From JAEUHO01 sp046350655 (GTDB taxonomy: Bacteria; Planctomycetota; PLA2; JAEUHO01): DNA of 64,000 nt. Below the pieces are notes generated by a model. The model ran no database searches, was not told the origin of the DNA, and saw only the letters and a program-made list of their open reading frames with translations. Positions 15,369 through 24,267 of the stretch are shown in pieces; position 1 is the stretch's first letter; each line of letters opens with the position of its first letter. Made by a program: the position numbers and the translations under genes. Location: NCBI GenBank assembly GCA_046350655.1, contig JAXMAB010000004.1, forward strand, positions 248,001 to 312,000, in the 5' to 3' direction.

Positions 15369-17882
15369 ATGCGCAAGCGTTCCCTTCGTCGAGCCCTCGG
15401 CGGGCTCGCGCTCGTCTGCGTGCCCGTGTCGGTCGTCGCGTGCGGCGGCGGCGGGGGCGGCGGCGGGGGCGGGTCGCCCACGCCCACGGCCGGCGCCGTC
15501 GAGGGCACGATCGTGCTGCCCGGGCTGCCGTGGGGGATGCTGGCCGAGCAGGAGCCGAACGGCACGCCGTCCCGCGCGCAGGTCCTCCCGCCGCTCGAGC
15601 CCGACGGCGACCTCGTCGTCGCCGGCGAGGGCAGCGCGGACGGGACCCGGCAGGGGGTGGTGGACGCGACGGACGCGTTCCGCGCGCTGTCGCCGGTGGA
15701 CGTGGACGTGACGGCGACGCTGCGGGCGTCCACGGGCGGCGCGGCGCTCGGGTCGTTCGACCTCGCGGTGCTCGACGCGGCGACGGGGACCCCGATCGCG
15801 TCGTCCGCGACGACGGCGAACCCGGAGGTGGTGGTGGTCTCGTTGTCCGCGGGCACGCCGGTGGACTTCGTCGTCACGTGCGCGGGCGGCGCCGGCGCGT
15901 ACACGCTGACGCTCGCGACGTCGTCCGCGGTGCCCGCGCGCGTCGCGACGACGGGCTCGGGCGTCGCGGCGGCGACGATGCCGCGGGTGGCGGACGCGGT
16001 CGTCGACTACGCGCTCGACGACCCCGACTGCGTGGCGGGACGGGTGCTCGTCCGCACCACGGGCCCGCGCGACGCGGCGCTGCGCGCGCTCGCGGAGGCC
16101 GGCGCGCAGGTGGTGCGGACGACGTCCGGCGGGACGCTCGTCGTCGAGCTCCCCTCGTCGTCGTGGGTGCCCACGCGCGAGGTGCTCGCGCACGCCGCGC
16201 GGCTGCGGGCGTTGCCGTGCGTCGCGCGGGCCGAGCCCGACGCGGTCGTCCGCGCGCTCGCGACGCCGAACGACCCCATGCTCGGCGGGATGTGGAACCT
16301 CTCGGCGATCGGCGCCCCGTCGGCGTGGGACGCCGGGTACGGGTCGTCGTCGGTCGTCGTCGGCGTCGTGGACACCGGGATCGTCGCGCACCCCGACCTC
16401 GACACGCAGCGCGTCGGCGGCTACGACTTCGTCAGCGACCCGACGGCCGCGGGCGACGGCGACGGCCGCGACCCCGACCCGACCGACGAGGGCGCGCAGG
16501 ACAACCGCGACGGCACGTCCGCGTGGCACGGGTCGCACGTCGCGGGGATCGTGGCGGCCCGCGCGAACGACGGGGTCGGCATCGCGGGCGTGGCGCCCGG
16601 GTGCCGCGTGATGCCCCTGCGGGCCATCGGGCGCGGCGGCGGCACGGCCAGCGACCTCTCGGACGCGATCCGGTACGCGGCGGGGCTCGTGGGCACGGCC
16701 ACCGGGCCCGCGCTCGCGGCGCCGCTGCGCGTCGTGAACCTCTCGCTGGGCACGTCGGTGGACGTGGCCGAGCTGCGCGACGCCGTGACGGCCGCCGCCG
16801 CGGCGGGGGTGCTGCTCGTGGCGTCGTCGGGCAACGACGGCGGCGACGTGCTCTACCCCGCGGCCTACCCGGAGGTGCTCGCCGTCGGCGCGGTGGACGG
16901 CCGGCTGGTGCACGCGGCGTACGCGAACACGGGCGCGGCGCTCGACCTCTGCGCGCCGGGCGGCGCCTTCGGCCGCGACCGCGCCGCCGACGGCTTCGAG
17001 GACGGCATCCTCTCGACGGTGCTCGACGAGACCCGCGCCCCCGCCGCGCCCTCGTGGGGGCGGCTCGAGGGCACCAGCATGGCCGCGCCGCACGTGGCGG
17101 GCGCCGCGGCCCTCCTCTTCTCCGTGGAGCCGACGCTGACGGCGGCGCAGGCGCGCGCCGCCCTGCTCGCGACCTGCCGCGACCTCGACGTGGCCGGGCC
17201 CGACGTGACGACGGGCGCGGGCCTGCTGCAGGTGGGGGAGGCCGTGCGGAAGGTGCTCGCGGACCGGGGCACGCCCCGCGTCGACCCGCCGCGGCTGCTC
17301 CTCTCCTCGACGGCGACGCGGATCGTCGAGGGCGAGAACGTCGTCACGGTGGACGTGATGAACGCGGGCGGCGGCACGCTGACGGTGGACAACGTCGCCG
17401 TGAGCACGGACGGCACCGTGCCGTGGTTGAGCGCGTTCGCGACCACGGCCCTCCCGGGGTCGCCCGCGACGGCCTCGCAGGTCGCGATCGTCGCCGACCG
17501 GACCGGGCTCGCGGCGGGGGCCTACGCCGGCACCGTCTTCGTCCGCCAGGGGACGACCGTCCTCGGCTCGGTGCGGGTCGTCCTCGAGGTCGGCCCCTTC
17601 CGCTTCCTCGGGGCCGCCGTGTCCGTCGTCCTGCGGCGCGCGGCCACGGGCGGCGTCGTGAAGTCGGGGTTCGCCACCTCGGATCAGGGGTACCGCTACG
17701 TCTTCGAGGGGGTCGCGCCGGACACCTACACCGTCCGCGCGGGCACCGACCTCGACGGCGACGGCTTCTTCTGCGAGGCCGGGGACGCCTGCGGGAACTT
17801 CGGCGGCACGCCGGCGACGCCGTTCACGGTGGGCTCCGGGGTCCGCGTCACCGGCGTGGACCTCGTCCTGACGCCTCCCTGA
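15369..17882 (+). CDS. S8 (subtilisin-like) serine protease lipoprotein
   Basis: 837 residues. Signal peptide with lipobox VVAC (Cys25), followed at once by ten glycines and a short Ser/Pro/Thr linker. A pre-peptidase-like beta domain follows (about 45-200), starting with EQEPNGTPSRAQ. A propeptide or inhibitor-like segment (about 215-300) leads into the peptidase S8 domain (about 315-620) with the full catalytic triad Asp335 (VVDTG), His387 (HGSH) and Ser570 (GTSMAAPH), plus oxyanion Asn489. The C-terminal beta domains (about 640-837) resemble Ig-like and carboxypeptidase-regulatory-like modules. Probably a lipid-anchored, surface or periplasmic protease. ATG at 15369 is chosen because it begins the signal peptide; the frame is open far upstream. 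Confidence 0.93.
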   Translation: MRKRSLRRALGGLALVCVPVSVVACGGGGGGGGGGSPTPTAGAVEGTIVLPGLPWGMLAEQEPNGTPSRAQVLPPLEPDGDLVVAGEGSADGTRQGVVDATDAFRALSPVDVDVTATLRASTGGAALGSFDLAVLDAATGTPIASSATTANPEVVVVSLSAGTPVDFVVTCAGGAGAYTLTLATSSAVPARVATTGSGVAAATMPRVADAVVDYALDDPDCVAGRVLVRTTGPRDAALRALAEAGAQVVRTTSGGTLVVELPSSSWVPTREVLAHAARLRALPCVARAEPDAVVRALATPNDPMLGGMWNLSAIGAPSAWDAGYGSSSVVVGVVDTGIVAHPDLDTQRVGGYDFVSDPTAAGDGDGRDPDPTDEGAQDNRDGTSAWHGSHVAGIVAARANDGVGIAGVAPGCRVMPLRAIGRGGGTASDLSDAIRYAAGLVGTATGPALAAPLRVVNLSLGTSVDVAELRDAVTAAAAAGVLLVASSGNDGGDVLYPAAYPEVLAVGAVDGRLVHAAYANTGAALDLCAPGGAFGRDRAADGFEDGILSTVLDETRAPAAPSWGRLEGTSMAAPHVAGAAALLFSVEPTLTAAQARAALLATCRDLDVAGPDVTTGAGLLQVGEAVRKVLADRGTPRVDPPRLLLSSTATRIVEGENVVTVDVMNAGGGTLTVDNVAVSTDGTVPWLSAFATTALPGSPATASQVAIVADRTGLAAGAYAGTVFVRQGTTVLGSVRVVLEVGPFRFLGAAVSVVLRRAATGGVVKSGFATSDQGYRYVFEGVAPDTYTVRAGTDLDGDGFFCEAGDACGNFGGTPATPFTVGSGVRVTGVDLVLTPP

Positions 17883-17964
17883 CCCCGCGTCCGGCGGAGT
17901 CGTGAAGCCGCCGTGAACCGCGCGGCCGGACGCGTCGCTCTGCCCCCCGTCCTGGGAGGGATGC

Positions 17965-20097
17965 ATGCGCCCGATCTGCGTCGTCTCGGTGTTGTTCGCG
18001 GTCCTCGCCGCCCCGGCCGCCCTCGCGGCGGACGCGCCGCCGCCGGTCCCGGCCCCCGCGCCGGTGCCCCCGCCGCCGCCGCCCCGCGCCGTGGACGAAG
18101 TCGTCGTGCGCGCGGACCGCTACGTCGTGCCGTTCGACGCGAACGTGACCACGCCGACCCGGACGAGCCTCGCCGACTTCGTCGTGCCCCGCGCGACGTC
18201 CACCGTGTCGGCCGAGGACATCCTCCGGCAGGCGTCCCGGACGACCCCGCAGGCCCTCGACCAGGAGCCCGGCGTCTTCGTCCAGCAGACGAACCTCGGC
18301 GGCGGGTCGGCCATCGTCCGCGGCCTGACCGGCGAGCAGGTGCTGCTGCTCATGGACGGGATCCGCCTGAACAACGCGACGACGCGCAGCGGCCCGACGC
18401 AGTACCTGACGCTCGTCGACCCGTACATGCTCGACCGCATCGAGGTCCTGCGCGGCCCCGGTTCGGTGATGTACGGGTCGGACGCGCTCGGCGGCGTCAT
18501 CAACCTGATCCCGCGGCGCCGCGAGGACCTCACCTGCTGCCTCGACGTGAACGCGTTGCTCGCGGGCAACGTCGGCACGGCGACCGACGGCGGCACGGTC
18601 GCCGGCCGGTACGACGGCTCGTGGCGCGGCCTCGGCTTCACCGGCGGCGTCAACGGCCACCACTTCGACGACCTCCGGGTCGGCGACGGCGGCGGCCGGC
18701 AGGACGACACCGGCTACGAGGGCCTCGCCTCCGACCTGCGCCTCGAGTACGCGCCGGCGGTCGGGCAGCGGCTCGCGCTCGCGTACCAGTTCTACGAGGA
18801 CCGCGACGTCCCGCGCACGGACGCGATCGAGTCGGGCACGAACCTCGCGTTCGAGTTCGACCCGCAGCGCCGCCAGCTGATGTACCTCGACTGGCGCGGC
18901 GAGCGGCCGGGGTCGTTCGTCGAGGCGTGGCGGCTGAACGTCAACGTGCAGCGCTGGGACGAGGGCCGCTACGAGGTCCGTTCCGCCAGCCCGACGCGCG
19001 AGCGCCGGCTGTACGACCGCGTGGACACCTGGGGCGTCTTCGGCCACGTCACGCTGCGGCCGCACTGCGACCACCGCGTCACGGCGGGCTTCGAGCTCTA
19101 CCACGACGACGTCTACAGCCGCCGGCGCGACACGAACACGACGACGGGCGTCGTGACCGCCGGGCAGTCGCGGTACCCGACGGGCTCGACGTGGATGCCG
19201 CTCGGCGTCTACGTGCAGGACGAGTGGACGCCGTCGCCGTGCTGGCTGATCGTGCCGGGGCTCCGGTACAGCCGGTACGACCTCCACACCGCGGCGCGCC
19301 CGACGACGAACCCGCCCGTCGCCGAGGACGACGACGTGAACGACGAGCTCACCGGGAGCATCGCGGCGTCGTACGAGTTCTCGCCGGGCTGGCGCGCCTA
19401 CGGCTCGGTCGCGCAGGGGTTCCGCGCCCCGAACGTGGACGACACCACGGTCTTCGACCGCGCCGCCACGGGCATCGAGATCCCGAACGCCGACCTCGAG
19501 CCGGAGCACGTGATCTCCTACGAGCTCGGCCTCAAGGTGGACCGCTGCGCGTGGCGCGCGGGCCTCGCGTTGTGGTACTCCGACTTCACCGACCTCATCC
19601 AGCGCGTCCAGACGAACCTGATCATCGACGCGCTGCCCGTCTCGACCCGCGAGAACGTCGCCGACGCCGAGATGTACGGCGGCGAGGTCTGGGCCGACGT
19701 GGACCTCGGGCGCGGGTGGCGCGCGTTCGGCAGCGCGTCGTACGCGCGCGGCACGAACCTCGAGACCGACCAGCCGCTGAACAAGGTGCCGCCGCTGAAC
19801 GGCATCGTCGGGGCCCGCTGGACGCGGTGCGACGACCGCCTCTGGATCGAGCCGTTCTCCCGCTGGTCCGCCCGCCAGACGCGGCTCTCCGAGGCGGACA
19901 AGGCCGACTTCCGCATCGGGCCCGACGGCACGCCGGGCTGGATGACCGTCAACGTCCGCGCCGGGTACCAGGTGGACCGCCACCTCGAGCTGGTCCTCGA
20001 GGCGGGCAACCTCCTCGACGAGCGCTACAAGCACCACGGCAGCGGCGTCGAGGACGCCGGCCGCTACCTCACGCTGGGGTTCGAGGTCCGGTTCTGA
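17965..20097 (+). CDS. TonB-dependent outer-membrane receptor
   Basis: 710 residues. Cleavable signal peptide (AALA-A near residue 22), then a Pro-rich stretch and a TonB-box-like DEVVVRA. The plug domain (about 70-185) has ALDQEPGVFVQQ, IVRGLTGEQVLLLMDGIRLNN, IEVLRGPGSVMYGSDALGGVIN. The beta-barrel runs to the end and closes with the aromatic C-terminus FEVRF. It imports a siderophore, cobalamin, sugar or other large ligand using TonB energy. A dedicated tonB gene follows by 179 nt. The Shine-Dalgarno GGGAGGG lies immediately before two overlapping ATGs, and the frame fixes the start at 17965. The ligand is not evident. Confidence 0.94.
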   Translation: MRPICVVSVLFAVLAAPAALAADAPPPVPAPAPVPPPPPPRAVDEVVVRADRYVVPFDANVTTPTRTSLADFVVPRATSTVSAEDILRQASRTTPQALDQEPGVFVQQTNLGGGSAIVRGLTGEQVLLLMDGIRLNNATTRSGPTQYLTLVDPYMLDRIEVLRGPGSVMYGSDALGGVINLIPRRREDLTCCLDVNALLAGNVGTATDGGTVAGRYDGSWRGLGFTGGVNGHHFDDLRVGDGGGRQDDTGYEGLASDLRLEYAPAVGQRLALAYQFYEDRDVPRTDAIESGTNLAFEFDPQRRQLMYLDWRGERPGSFVEAWRLNVNVQRWDEGRYEVRSASPTRERRLYDRVDTWGVFGHVTLRPHCDHRVTAGFELYHDDVYSRRRDTNTTTGVVTAGQSRYPTGSTWMPLGVYVQDEWTPSPCWLIVPGLRYSRYDLHTAARPTTNPPVAEDDDVNDELTGSIAASYEFSPGWRAYGSVAQGFRAPNVDDTTVFDRAATGIEIPNADLEPEHVISYELGLKVDRCAWRAGLALWYSDFTDLIQRVQTNLIIDALPVSTRENVADAEMYGGEVWADVDLGRGWRAFGSASYARGTNLETDQPLNKVPPLNGIVGARWTRCDDRLWIEPFSRWSARQTRLSEADKADFRIGPDGTPGWMTVNVRAGYQVDRHLELVLEAGNLLDERYKHHGSGVEDAGRYLTLGFEVRF

Positions 20098-20276
20098 CGC
20101 CCTGTCGGGGGGGCGGTGGGCGTGGGCGGGGACGTGGACTCTCCCCTCGTCCTGCGACCCGCCCCCCCGGTTCCGACGCCGCCGTGGGGCCCCGCGCCGC
20201 GCGCGGCACCGCGGCGGGCGGGCCGCGCGAACCGCGCCCCCCCGTCGTGCGCTGGTCTTGGTAGGTTCACCCGCCG

Positions 20277-21032
20277 ATGTCGCGCCTCGCCCTCCGTCCG
20301 TCCGTCCTCGTGAGCGTCGCGCTCCACGCGGGGGCCCTCGTCGGCGCGTCGGCCTTCGCGGCCGGACGCGGCGCGCCGGACCGCGAGGCCGTCGTCCTCG
20401 CGTTCGAGGCCGTGGACCTCGGGGCGGCGTTCGACGCGCCGGAGCTCCCCGCGGTCGAGCCGCCGGCGGACGACCCCCGCCTGGTCGAGCCGCGGGACGT
20501 CGAGCCCGCGGTCGCGGAACCCCCGCTCCCGCCCGAGGAGGCCGAGGTGCCCCCGACGGACGAACCCCCGCCCGTCGCCGGCGAGGTCCCGCCGCTCCCG
20601 GCGCCGTCCCCGACCGCGACGACGCGACCGACCCGGCCGGTCGCCGCCCCCGCGCCGGCGACCGTCCCGCTCGCGGCGCCGGCCCGTCCCGTGCCGCCGG
20701 TCGCGCCCTCGGTCGCGCAGCGCGCGGGCGCCGCGCAGGTGTCGACCCTCTCGCGCGCCCATCCGTCGAACCGGCCGCCGCGGTACCCCGAGGCCGCGCT
20801 CCGCGCCGGCTGGGAGGGGACGACGTGGCTCATCGTCGACGTCGGCCCGGACGGCCGCGTCGCGAACGTCTACGTCGAGCGCTCCTCGGGCCACGACGTG
20901 TTGGACGAGGCGGCCCTCGAGGCCGTCGCCGGCTGGACGTACGACCCCCGCCTCGTCGACGGCGTGGCCGCGCCGGACCGGCTGCGGCTGCCGGTGCGGT
21001 TCACGTCGCAGGCGTACGCCCTCTCCCGCTGA
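20277..21032 (+). CDS. tonB: TonB-family energy transducer
   Basis: 251 residues. One N-terminal membrane anchor (about 6-26), a long periplasmic linker very rich in Pro, Glu, Val and Ala (about 45-160), and a C-terminal TonB domain (about 165-248) with RYPEAALRAGWEG, VDVGPDGRV and DEAALEAVAGWTYDP. It carries proton-motive energy from ExbBD to outer-membrane receptors. No exbBD genes are in the window. It lies directly downstream of the receptor, its likely client. TAGGTT (20262-20267) ends 9 nt before the ATG, suggesting its own leaderless transcript. Confidence 0.92.
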   Translation: MSRLALRPSVLVSVALHAGALVGASAFAAGRGAPDREAVVLAFEAVDLGAAFDAPELPAVEPPADDPRLVEPRDVEPAVAEPPLPPEEAEVPPTDEPPPVAGEVPPLPAPSPTATTRPTRPVAAPAPATVPLAAPARPVPPVAPSVAQRAGAAQVSTLSRAHPSNRPPRYPEAALRAGWEGTTWLIVDVGPDGRVANVYVERSSGHDVLDEAALEAVAGWTYDPRLVDGVAAPDRLRLPVRFTSQAYALSR

Positions 21033-21072
21033 CGCGGTCGCGCCGGCGCCCGGACCGACGCGTGTCGCCGCG

Positions 21073-21723
21073 TCAGGGCGCGCCGAGCGCGTGCAACTGC
21101 CGGTCGTGGACCCGCGCCAGCAGCGCCTGCGCCACCATGGCGCCGACCCACGCGCACGCCATGTCGGCCTGCGCGTCCCAGACGTCGCCCTGCGTGCCGA
21201 GGAAGTCCACCGCGCCGCCGCCCGCGATCACCGCCGTCGCCCACTCGAGCAGCTCGTACAACGCGGAGATCGCCAGGCAGAGCGCGGTCACGAGCGTGAA
21301 CAGCCAGCCGCCGCGGCGCAGCGGCGACGTCCGCAGCAGCACCTCGCGCGCGACGATCGCCGGCACGAACCCCTGCGCGACGTGGCCGAGGCGGTCGTAG
21401 GGGTTGCGGGCGAGGCCGAAGGCGTCGCGGGCCCAGTCGCCGAGCGGCACGCGGGCATAGGTGTAGTGCCCGCCCGCGACCAGGATCACGGCGTGCACCG
21501 CCAGCAGGACGTACGCGAGCGTGGTCAACGGGAACCGCCGGCGCGTCGCGACGAGCAGCGGCAGCCCGAGGAGGACCGGCGCGACCTCCATCCACCACGT
21601 CGCGCGGTCGTACGGCCCCACGCCGGACGCGACGAGCGCCGCGACGGTGACGGCGGCGAGGCCGCGCACCAGCGGGCCGTTGCGGGGCGGGACGACGTCG
21701 GGCACGGGGCGCTCCGGGCCCAT
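21073..21723 (-). CDS. yjdF: YjdF/DUF2238 family inner-membrane protein
   Basis: 216 residues with about six transmembrane helices. Matches the YjdF (DUF2238) family by PLLVATRRRFPLTTLAY, GGHYTYARVPLGDW, NPYDRLGHVAQGFVPA, ELLEWATA and TQGDVWDAQADM. The conserved charged residues (HYTYA, YDRLGH, DxQxDM) lie near helix ends. The function is not established. ATG at 21723 starts the first hydrophobic segment; the open frame extends upstream but is low-complexity Arg/Gly sequence. Confidence 0.88.
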   Translation of the reverse strand: MGPERPVPDVVPPRNGPLVRGLAAVTVAALVASGVGPYDRATWWMEVAPVLLGLPLLVATRRRFPLTTLAYVLLAVHAVILVAGGHYTYARVPLGDWARDAFGLARNPYDRLGHVAQGFVPAIVAREVLLRTSPLRRGGWLFTLVTALCLAISALYELLEWATAVIAGGGAVDFLGTQGDVWDAQADMACAWVGAMVAQALLARVHDRQLHALGAP

Positions 21724-21752
21724 CCTCCCACACCCGGGCGCGCGACGCAGCG

Positions 21753-22643
21753 TCAGCGCGCCGACGCGAGCTCGCGCGGACCGGCGCGCACGAAGTCGAG
21801 CGCGCGGGCGGGGTCCGGCGTGGCGAGCGGCGCGGCGCCGCGGGGCAGCGACCGCCGGGCCCGCTCCGCCGCGCTGCCGACGGCGCGGTCGCCCGTCGCG
21901 ACGAACACCGCCTCGAGCGCCGCGGCGGCGACGGCCCGCTCGCGGTCGCCCGCGTGGTCCACGTCGTCGGCGCGGGGCGCGAGCCACCGCACGGCCGCGG
22001 CCACGGCGCGGGCCACGGGCCCGGTCGTCCACGACGCCTCGGGGGCGCGGACGAGCGCGAGCAACGCGAGGCCCGTCGCGCCCACGTCGTGCCGCTCGAC
22101 GCCGGTCGCGGCGCGCCAGCGGCCGTCCTCGGCCTGGGCGGCCAGCAGCGCGCCCAGGGTCGCGTCGACCACCGCCGGGTCGACCGCCGTCGCGCCGACC
22201 GCCGTCCGGTCGAGCCCGGCCCCGACGGGCGCGCGCGAGGGCGCCGCCGCCACCGGCGGCGCGACGGCCTCGCCGGCGACCGGGCCTCGCGTCCCGAAGG
22301 GGAGACCGACGATCGCCGCCGCGAGGACCGCCGCGGCCGCGGCCCCGGCGAACGCGCCCCGGCGGCGGGCCCGCATCGTCGCGGCGCGGGCGAGGTCGGC
22401 GGCCGCGAGGTCCTCTTCCCACGAACCGAGGTCGGCGAAGGCCTCGAGACGGCCGACGACCTCGAGCTCGGCGTCGCGGCGCGCGCGGCAGGCGGCGCAG
22501 CCGAAGACGTGCCGCGCGATCTCGCCGCGCGACGCGTCGTCGCCCTCGCCCATCACGAACGCGGTCAGGTCGGCCGGCGGGACGCAGGGGCCCCGGCCGT
22601 CGCGTCCGGCGTCAGGCGTCGGCGGGGGGGAGGTCCGCGTCAC
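21753..22643 (-). CDS. Zinc-finger anti-sigma factor with terpenoid-cyclase-like C-terminal domain
   Basis: 296 residues. An N-terminal zf-HC2-like anti-sigma module contains the H-x3-C-x2-C motif (HVFGCAACR, about residues 45-53). One membrane helix follows (about 99-116). The C-terminal half has repeats typical of alpha-toroid (squalene cyclase/prenyltransferase) proteins: LLAAQAEDGRW, VGATGLALLALVRA, AVAAAVRWLA, AALEAVFVAT. Its 5' end overlaps the 3' end of the ECF sigma gene by 32 nt, so the pair is co-expressed. It probably holds the sigma factor at the membrane and senses an envelope signal through the alpha-toroid domain; that role is inference. Confidence 0.8.
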   Translation of the reverse strand: MTRTSPPPTPDAGRDGRGPCVPPADLTAFVMGEGDDASRGEIARHVFGCAACRARRDAELEVVGRLEAFADLGSWEEDLAAADLARAATMRARRRGAFAGAAAAAVLAAAIVGLPFGTRGPVAGEAVAPPVAAAPSRAPVGAGLDRTAVGATAVDPAVVDATLGALLAAQAEDGRWRAATGVERHDVGATGLALLALVRAPEASWTTGPVARAVAAAVRWLAPRADDVDHAGDRERAVAAAALEAVFVATGDRAVGSAAERARRSLPRGAAPLATPDPARALDFVRAGPRELASAR

Positions 22644-23208
22644 CTAGGAACTCCCGCAGCTGTCGCACCGCGTGGTGCATCCGCGACTTGACGGTGCCGA
22701 CCGGGATCCCGAGCAACGCGGCCACGCGGTCGTACGGGAGGCCGCGGAGCACGCCCCACTCGACGACGTCGCGCAGGCGGCGGGGGAGGCGCGCCACGGC
22801 CGCGGCCAGGTCGAGGCGTTCGGTGTGCGCCGCGGCGGCGTCGGGGGCGACGGCGGCCGCTTCGTCGGCGAGGGCCTCGGGGGCGTTGTGGTCCCAGCGC
22901 TTGCCCCGCCGCTTCTGGTCGAGGAACGACCGGCGGCCCAGCGTGAACAGGAACGCCGGGAACGGCACCTGCGGCTGGTAGGCATCGCGGTACCGGTAGA
23001 CACGGAGCAGGGTCTCCTGGGCGCAGTCGTCCGCGCCGAAGGAGTCAGCGCCGAGGGACCGGAAGAAGTTCACGAGTCGGGGGCGCCACCGGGCGGTCAG
23101 CGCCTCGAAGGCCCCCGGGTCGCCCGCCCGGAGGGCCGCCATGAGGGCGAAGTCGTCCGGCTCGGGGGCCGGGACGGGGGCCGGGGTGGGGGTGGGCGGG
23201 GCGCGCAC
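22612..23208 (-). CDS. ECF-type RNA polymerase sigma factor
   Basis: 198 residues from the GTG chosen at 23208. Region 2 includes ALRAGDPGAFEALTARWRPRLVNFF and DDCAQETLLRVYRYRDAY with FLFTLGRRSFLDQKRR. Region 4 includes LPRRLRDVVEWGVLRGLPYDRVAALLGIPVGTVKSRMHHAVRQL, a standard helix-turn-helix for the -35. An in-frame ATG exists at 23289, but GTG 23208 is preferred: it sits 8 nt after a -10-like TATACC and removes a low-complexity, promoter-overlapping extension. It precedes and overlaps the zinc-finger anti-sigma gene. Confidence 0.9.
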   Translation of the reverse strand: MRAPPTPTPAPVPAPEPDDFALMAALRAGDPGAFEALTARWRPRLVNFFRSLGADSFGADDCAQETLLRVYRYRDAYQPQVPFPAFLFTLGRRSFLDQKRRGKRWDHNAPEALADEAAAVAPDAAAAHTERLDLAAAVARLPRRLRDVVEWGVLRGLPYDRVAALLGIPVGTVKSRMHHAVRQLREFLGDADLPPADA

Positions 23209-23216
23209 GTGCGGAA

Positions 23217-23245
23217 GGTATACGGATCCGCACCGGCGGAGTTCA
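23217..23245 (-). promoter_or_regulatory. ECF-type promoter of the sigma/anti-sigma pair
   Basis: On the minus strand, TGAACT (23245-23240), a 17-nt spacer, then TATACC (23222-23217), ending 8 nt before the GTG start. GAACT-type -35 boxes are typical of ECF sigma factors, so autoregulation is likely. A CCGTTGCAC sequence (about 23247-23255) beside it matches one arm of the palindrome at 40499-40520. Confidence 0.5.
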
Positions 23246-23297
23246 CCGTTGCACGGGGCGAAGGGACCGGGGGGTGCCCGACCGTACATTCCGTGGG

Positions 23298-24218
23298 ATG
23301 GCCCCGCTCCCCACCCTGGCGATCCTCGTCGTCGCGGACGTCGCCGCCGACGGCACGAAGTCGTCGAGCCTGCCGCTCGTCCTCGAGGCGCTCGCGCGGG
23401 AGGCGAGCGGTCGCGCCGACGTCGAGGTCGTCCTCGTCGACGGCCGGGACGGCGGGTCGCCGGTCGCCCGGCCGCCGGGCGCGCCGGACCGGGTCCGCGT
23501 CGTCCGGGCGGCCGGCGCGCACCGCGGCGCGATGCGGAACGTCGCGCTCGCGCAGACGACCGCGCCGCTCGTCTGGTGGCTCGGCGACGACATGGTCCCG
23601 GGGCCCGGCTGTCTCGACGCGCACCTCGCCGCCCATGCCGCCGACGGTCGCGGCGACCTCGTCGTCGTCGGGCCCGCGTGGTTCCCGCCGGCGTTGCGCG
23701 ACGACCCGTTCCGTCGGTGGCTCGAGGACGACGGCGCGCTCTTCGGCGTCTCGTTCACGCGGCCGGACCCGCGCCGCGACGGCTTCTTCTACGGGGCCAA
23801 CACCTCGATGTCGCGGGCCCAACTCGCGCGGGCGGGCCCGTTCCGCGCCGACTTCGACGGGCCCGTCCTCGACGACGACGAGATGGGCCGGCGCCTGCGC
23901 GCGCTCGGCGCGCGGATCGTGTACGTCCCGGAGGCGTTCGCGACGCACGAGCACCCCGTCACGTGGGCGGAGCGTCGGGCCTCGGTGCGCGCCCACGGCC
24001 GCGCGGCCGCGGTCCGCGACGCGACGGCGGACGCGCCCGTCCGCTGGCCCGTCGACGTCACGCGCTCGCCGGCGGGCCTCGCGTGGCGGGCGTGGGTCGC
24101 GGCGCTCCGGGCCCGCGTGCTCGGCGGCGAGACGCGGCGCGCCCACGCGTACCGGCGCCGGCTGCAGGCGGACTTCGCGGCGGGATACCACGGCGCCCTG
24201 CGCGGTCCCGCGACGTGA
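23298..24218 (+). CDS. Family 2-like glycosyltransferase
   Basis: 306 residues. GT-A fold signs: N-terminal nucleotide-binding strand with VVLVDGRDGG, HRGAMRNVAL, an acidic pair Asp97-Asp98 in WLGDDM as the DxD-like metal site, the GFFYGANTSMSR acceptor segment and the DDDEMGRRLRALG block. It probably moves a sugar from a nucleotide-sugar to a lipid or polysaccharide acceptor. Divergent from the sigma gene. ATG 23298 is chosen over GTG 23274 because TACATT (23285-23290) ends 7 nt before it. It has no membrane helix. Confidence 0.82.
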   Translation: MAPLPTLAILVVADVAADGTKSSSLPLVLEALAREASGRADVEVVLVDGRDGGSPVARPPGAPDRVRVVRAAGAHRGAMRNVALAQTTAPLVWWLGDDMVPGPGCLDAHLAAHAADGRGDLVVVGPAWFPPALRDDPFRRWLEDDGALFGVSFTRPDPRRDGFFYGANTSMSRAQLARAGPFRADFDGPVLDDDEMGRRLRALGARIVYVPEAFATHEHPVTWAERRASVRAHGRAAAVRDATADAPVRWPVDVTRSPAGLAWRAWVAALRARVLGGETRRAHAYRRRLQADFAAGYHGALRGPAT

Positions 24219-24267
24219 CGCCCGCCCGCGGGGCACGCGAGGCCCGGCGGCCCGCGTCGCCCGCGCG

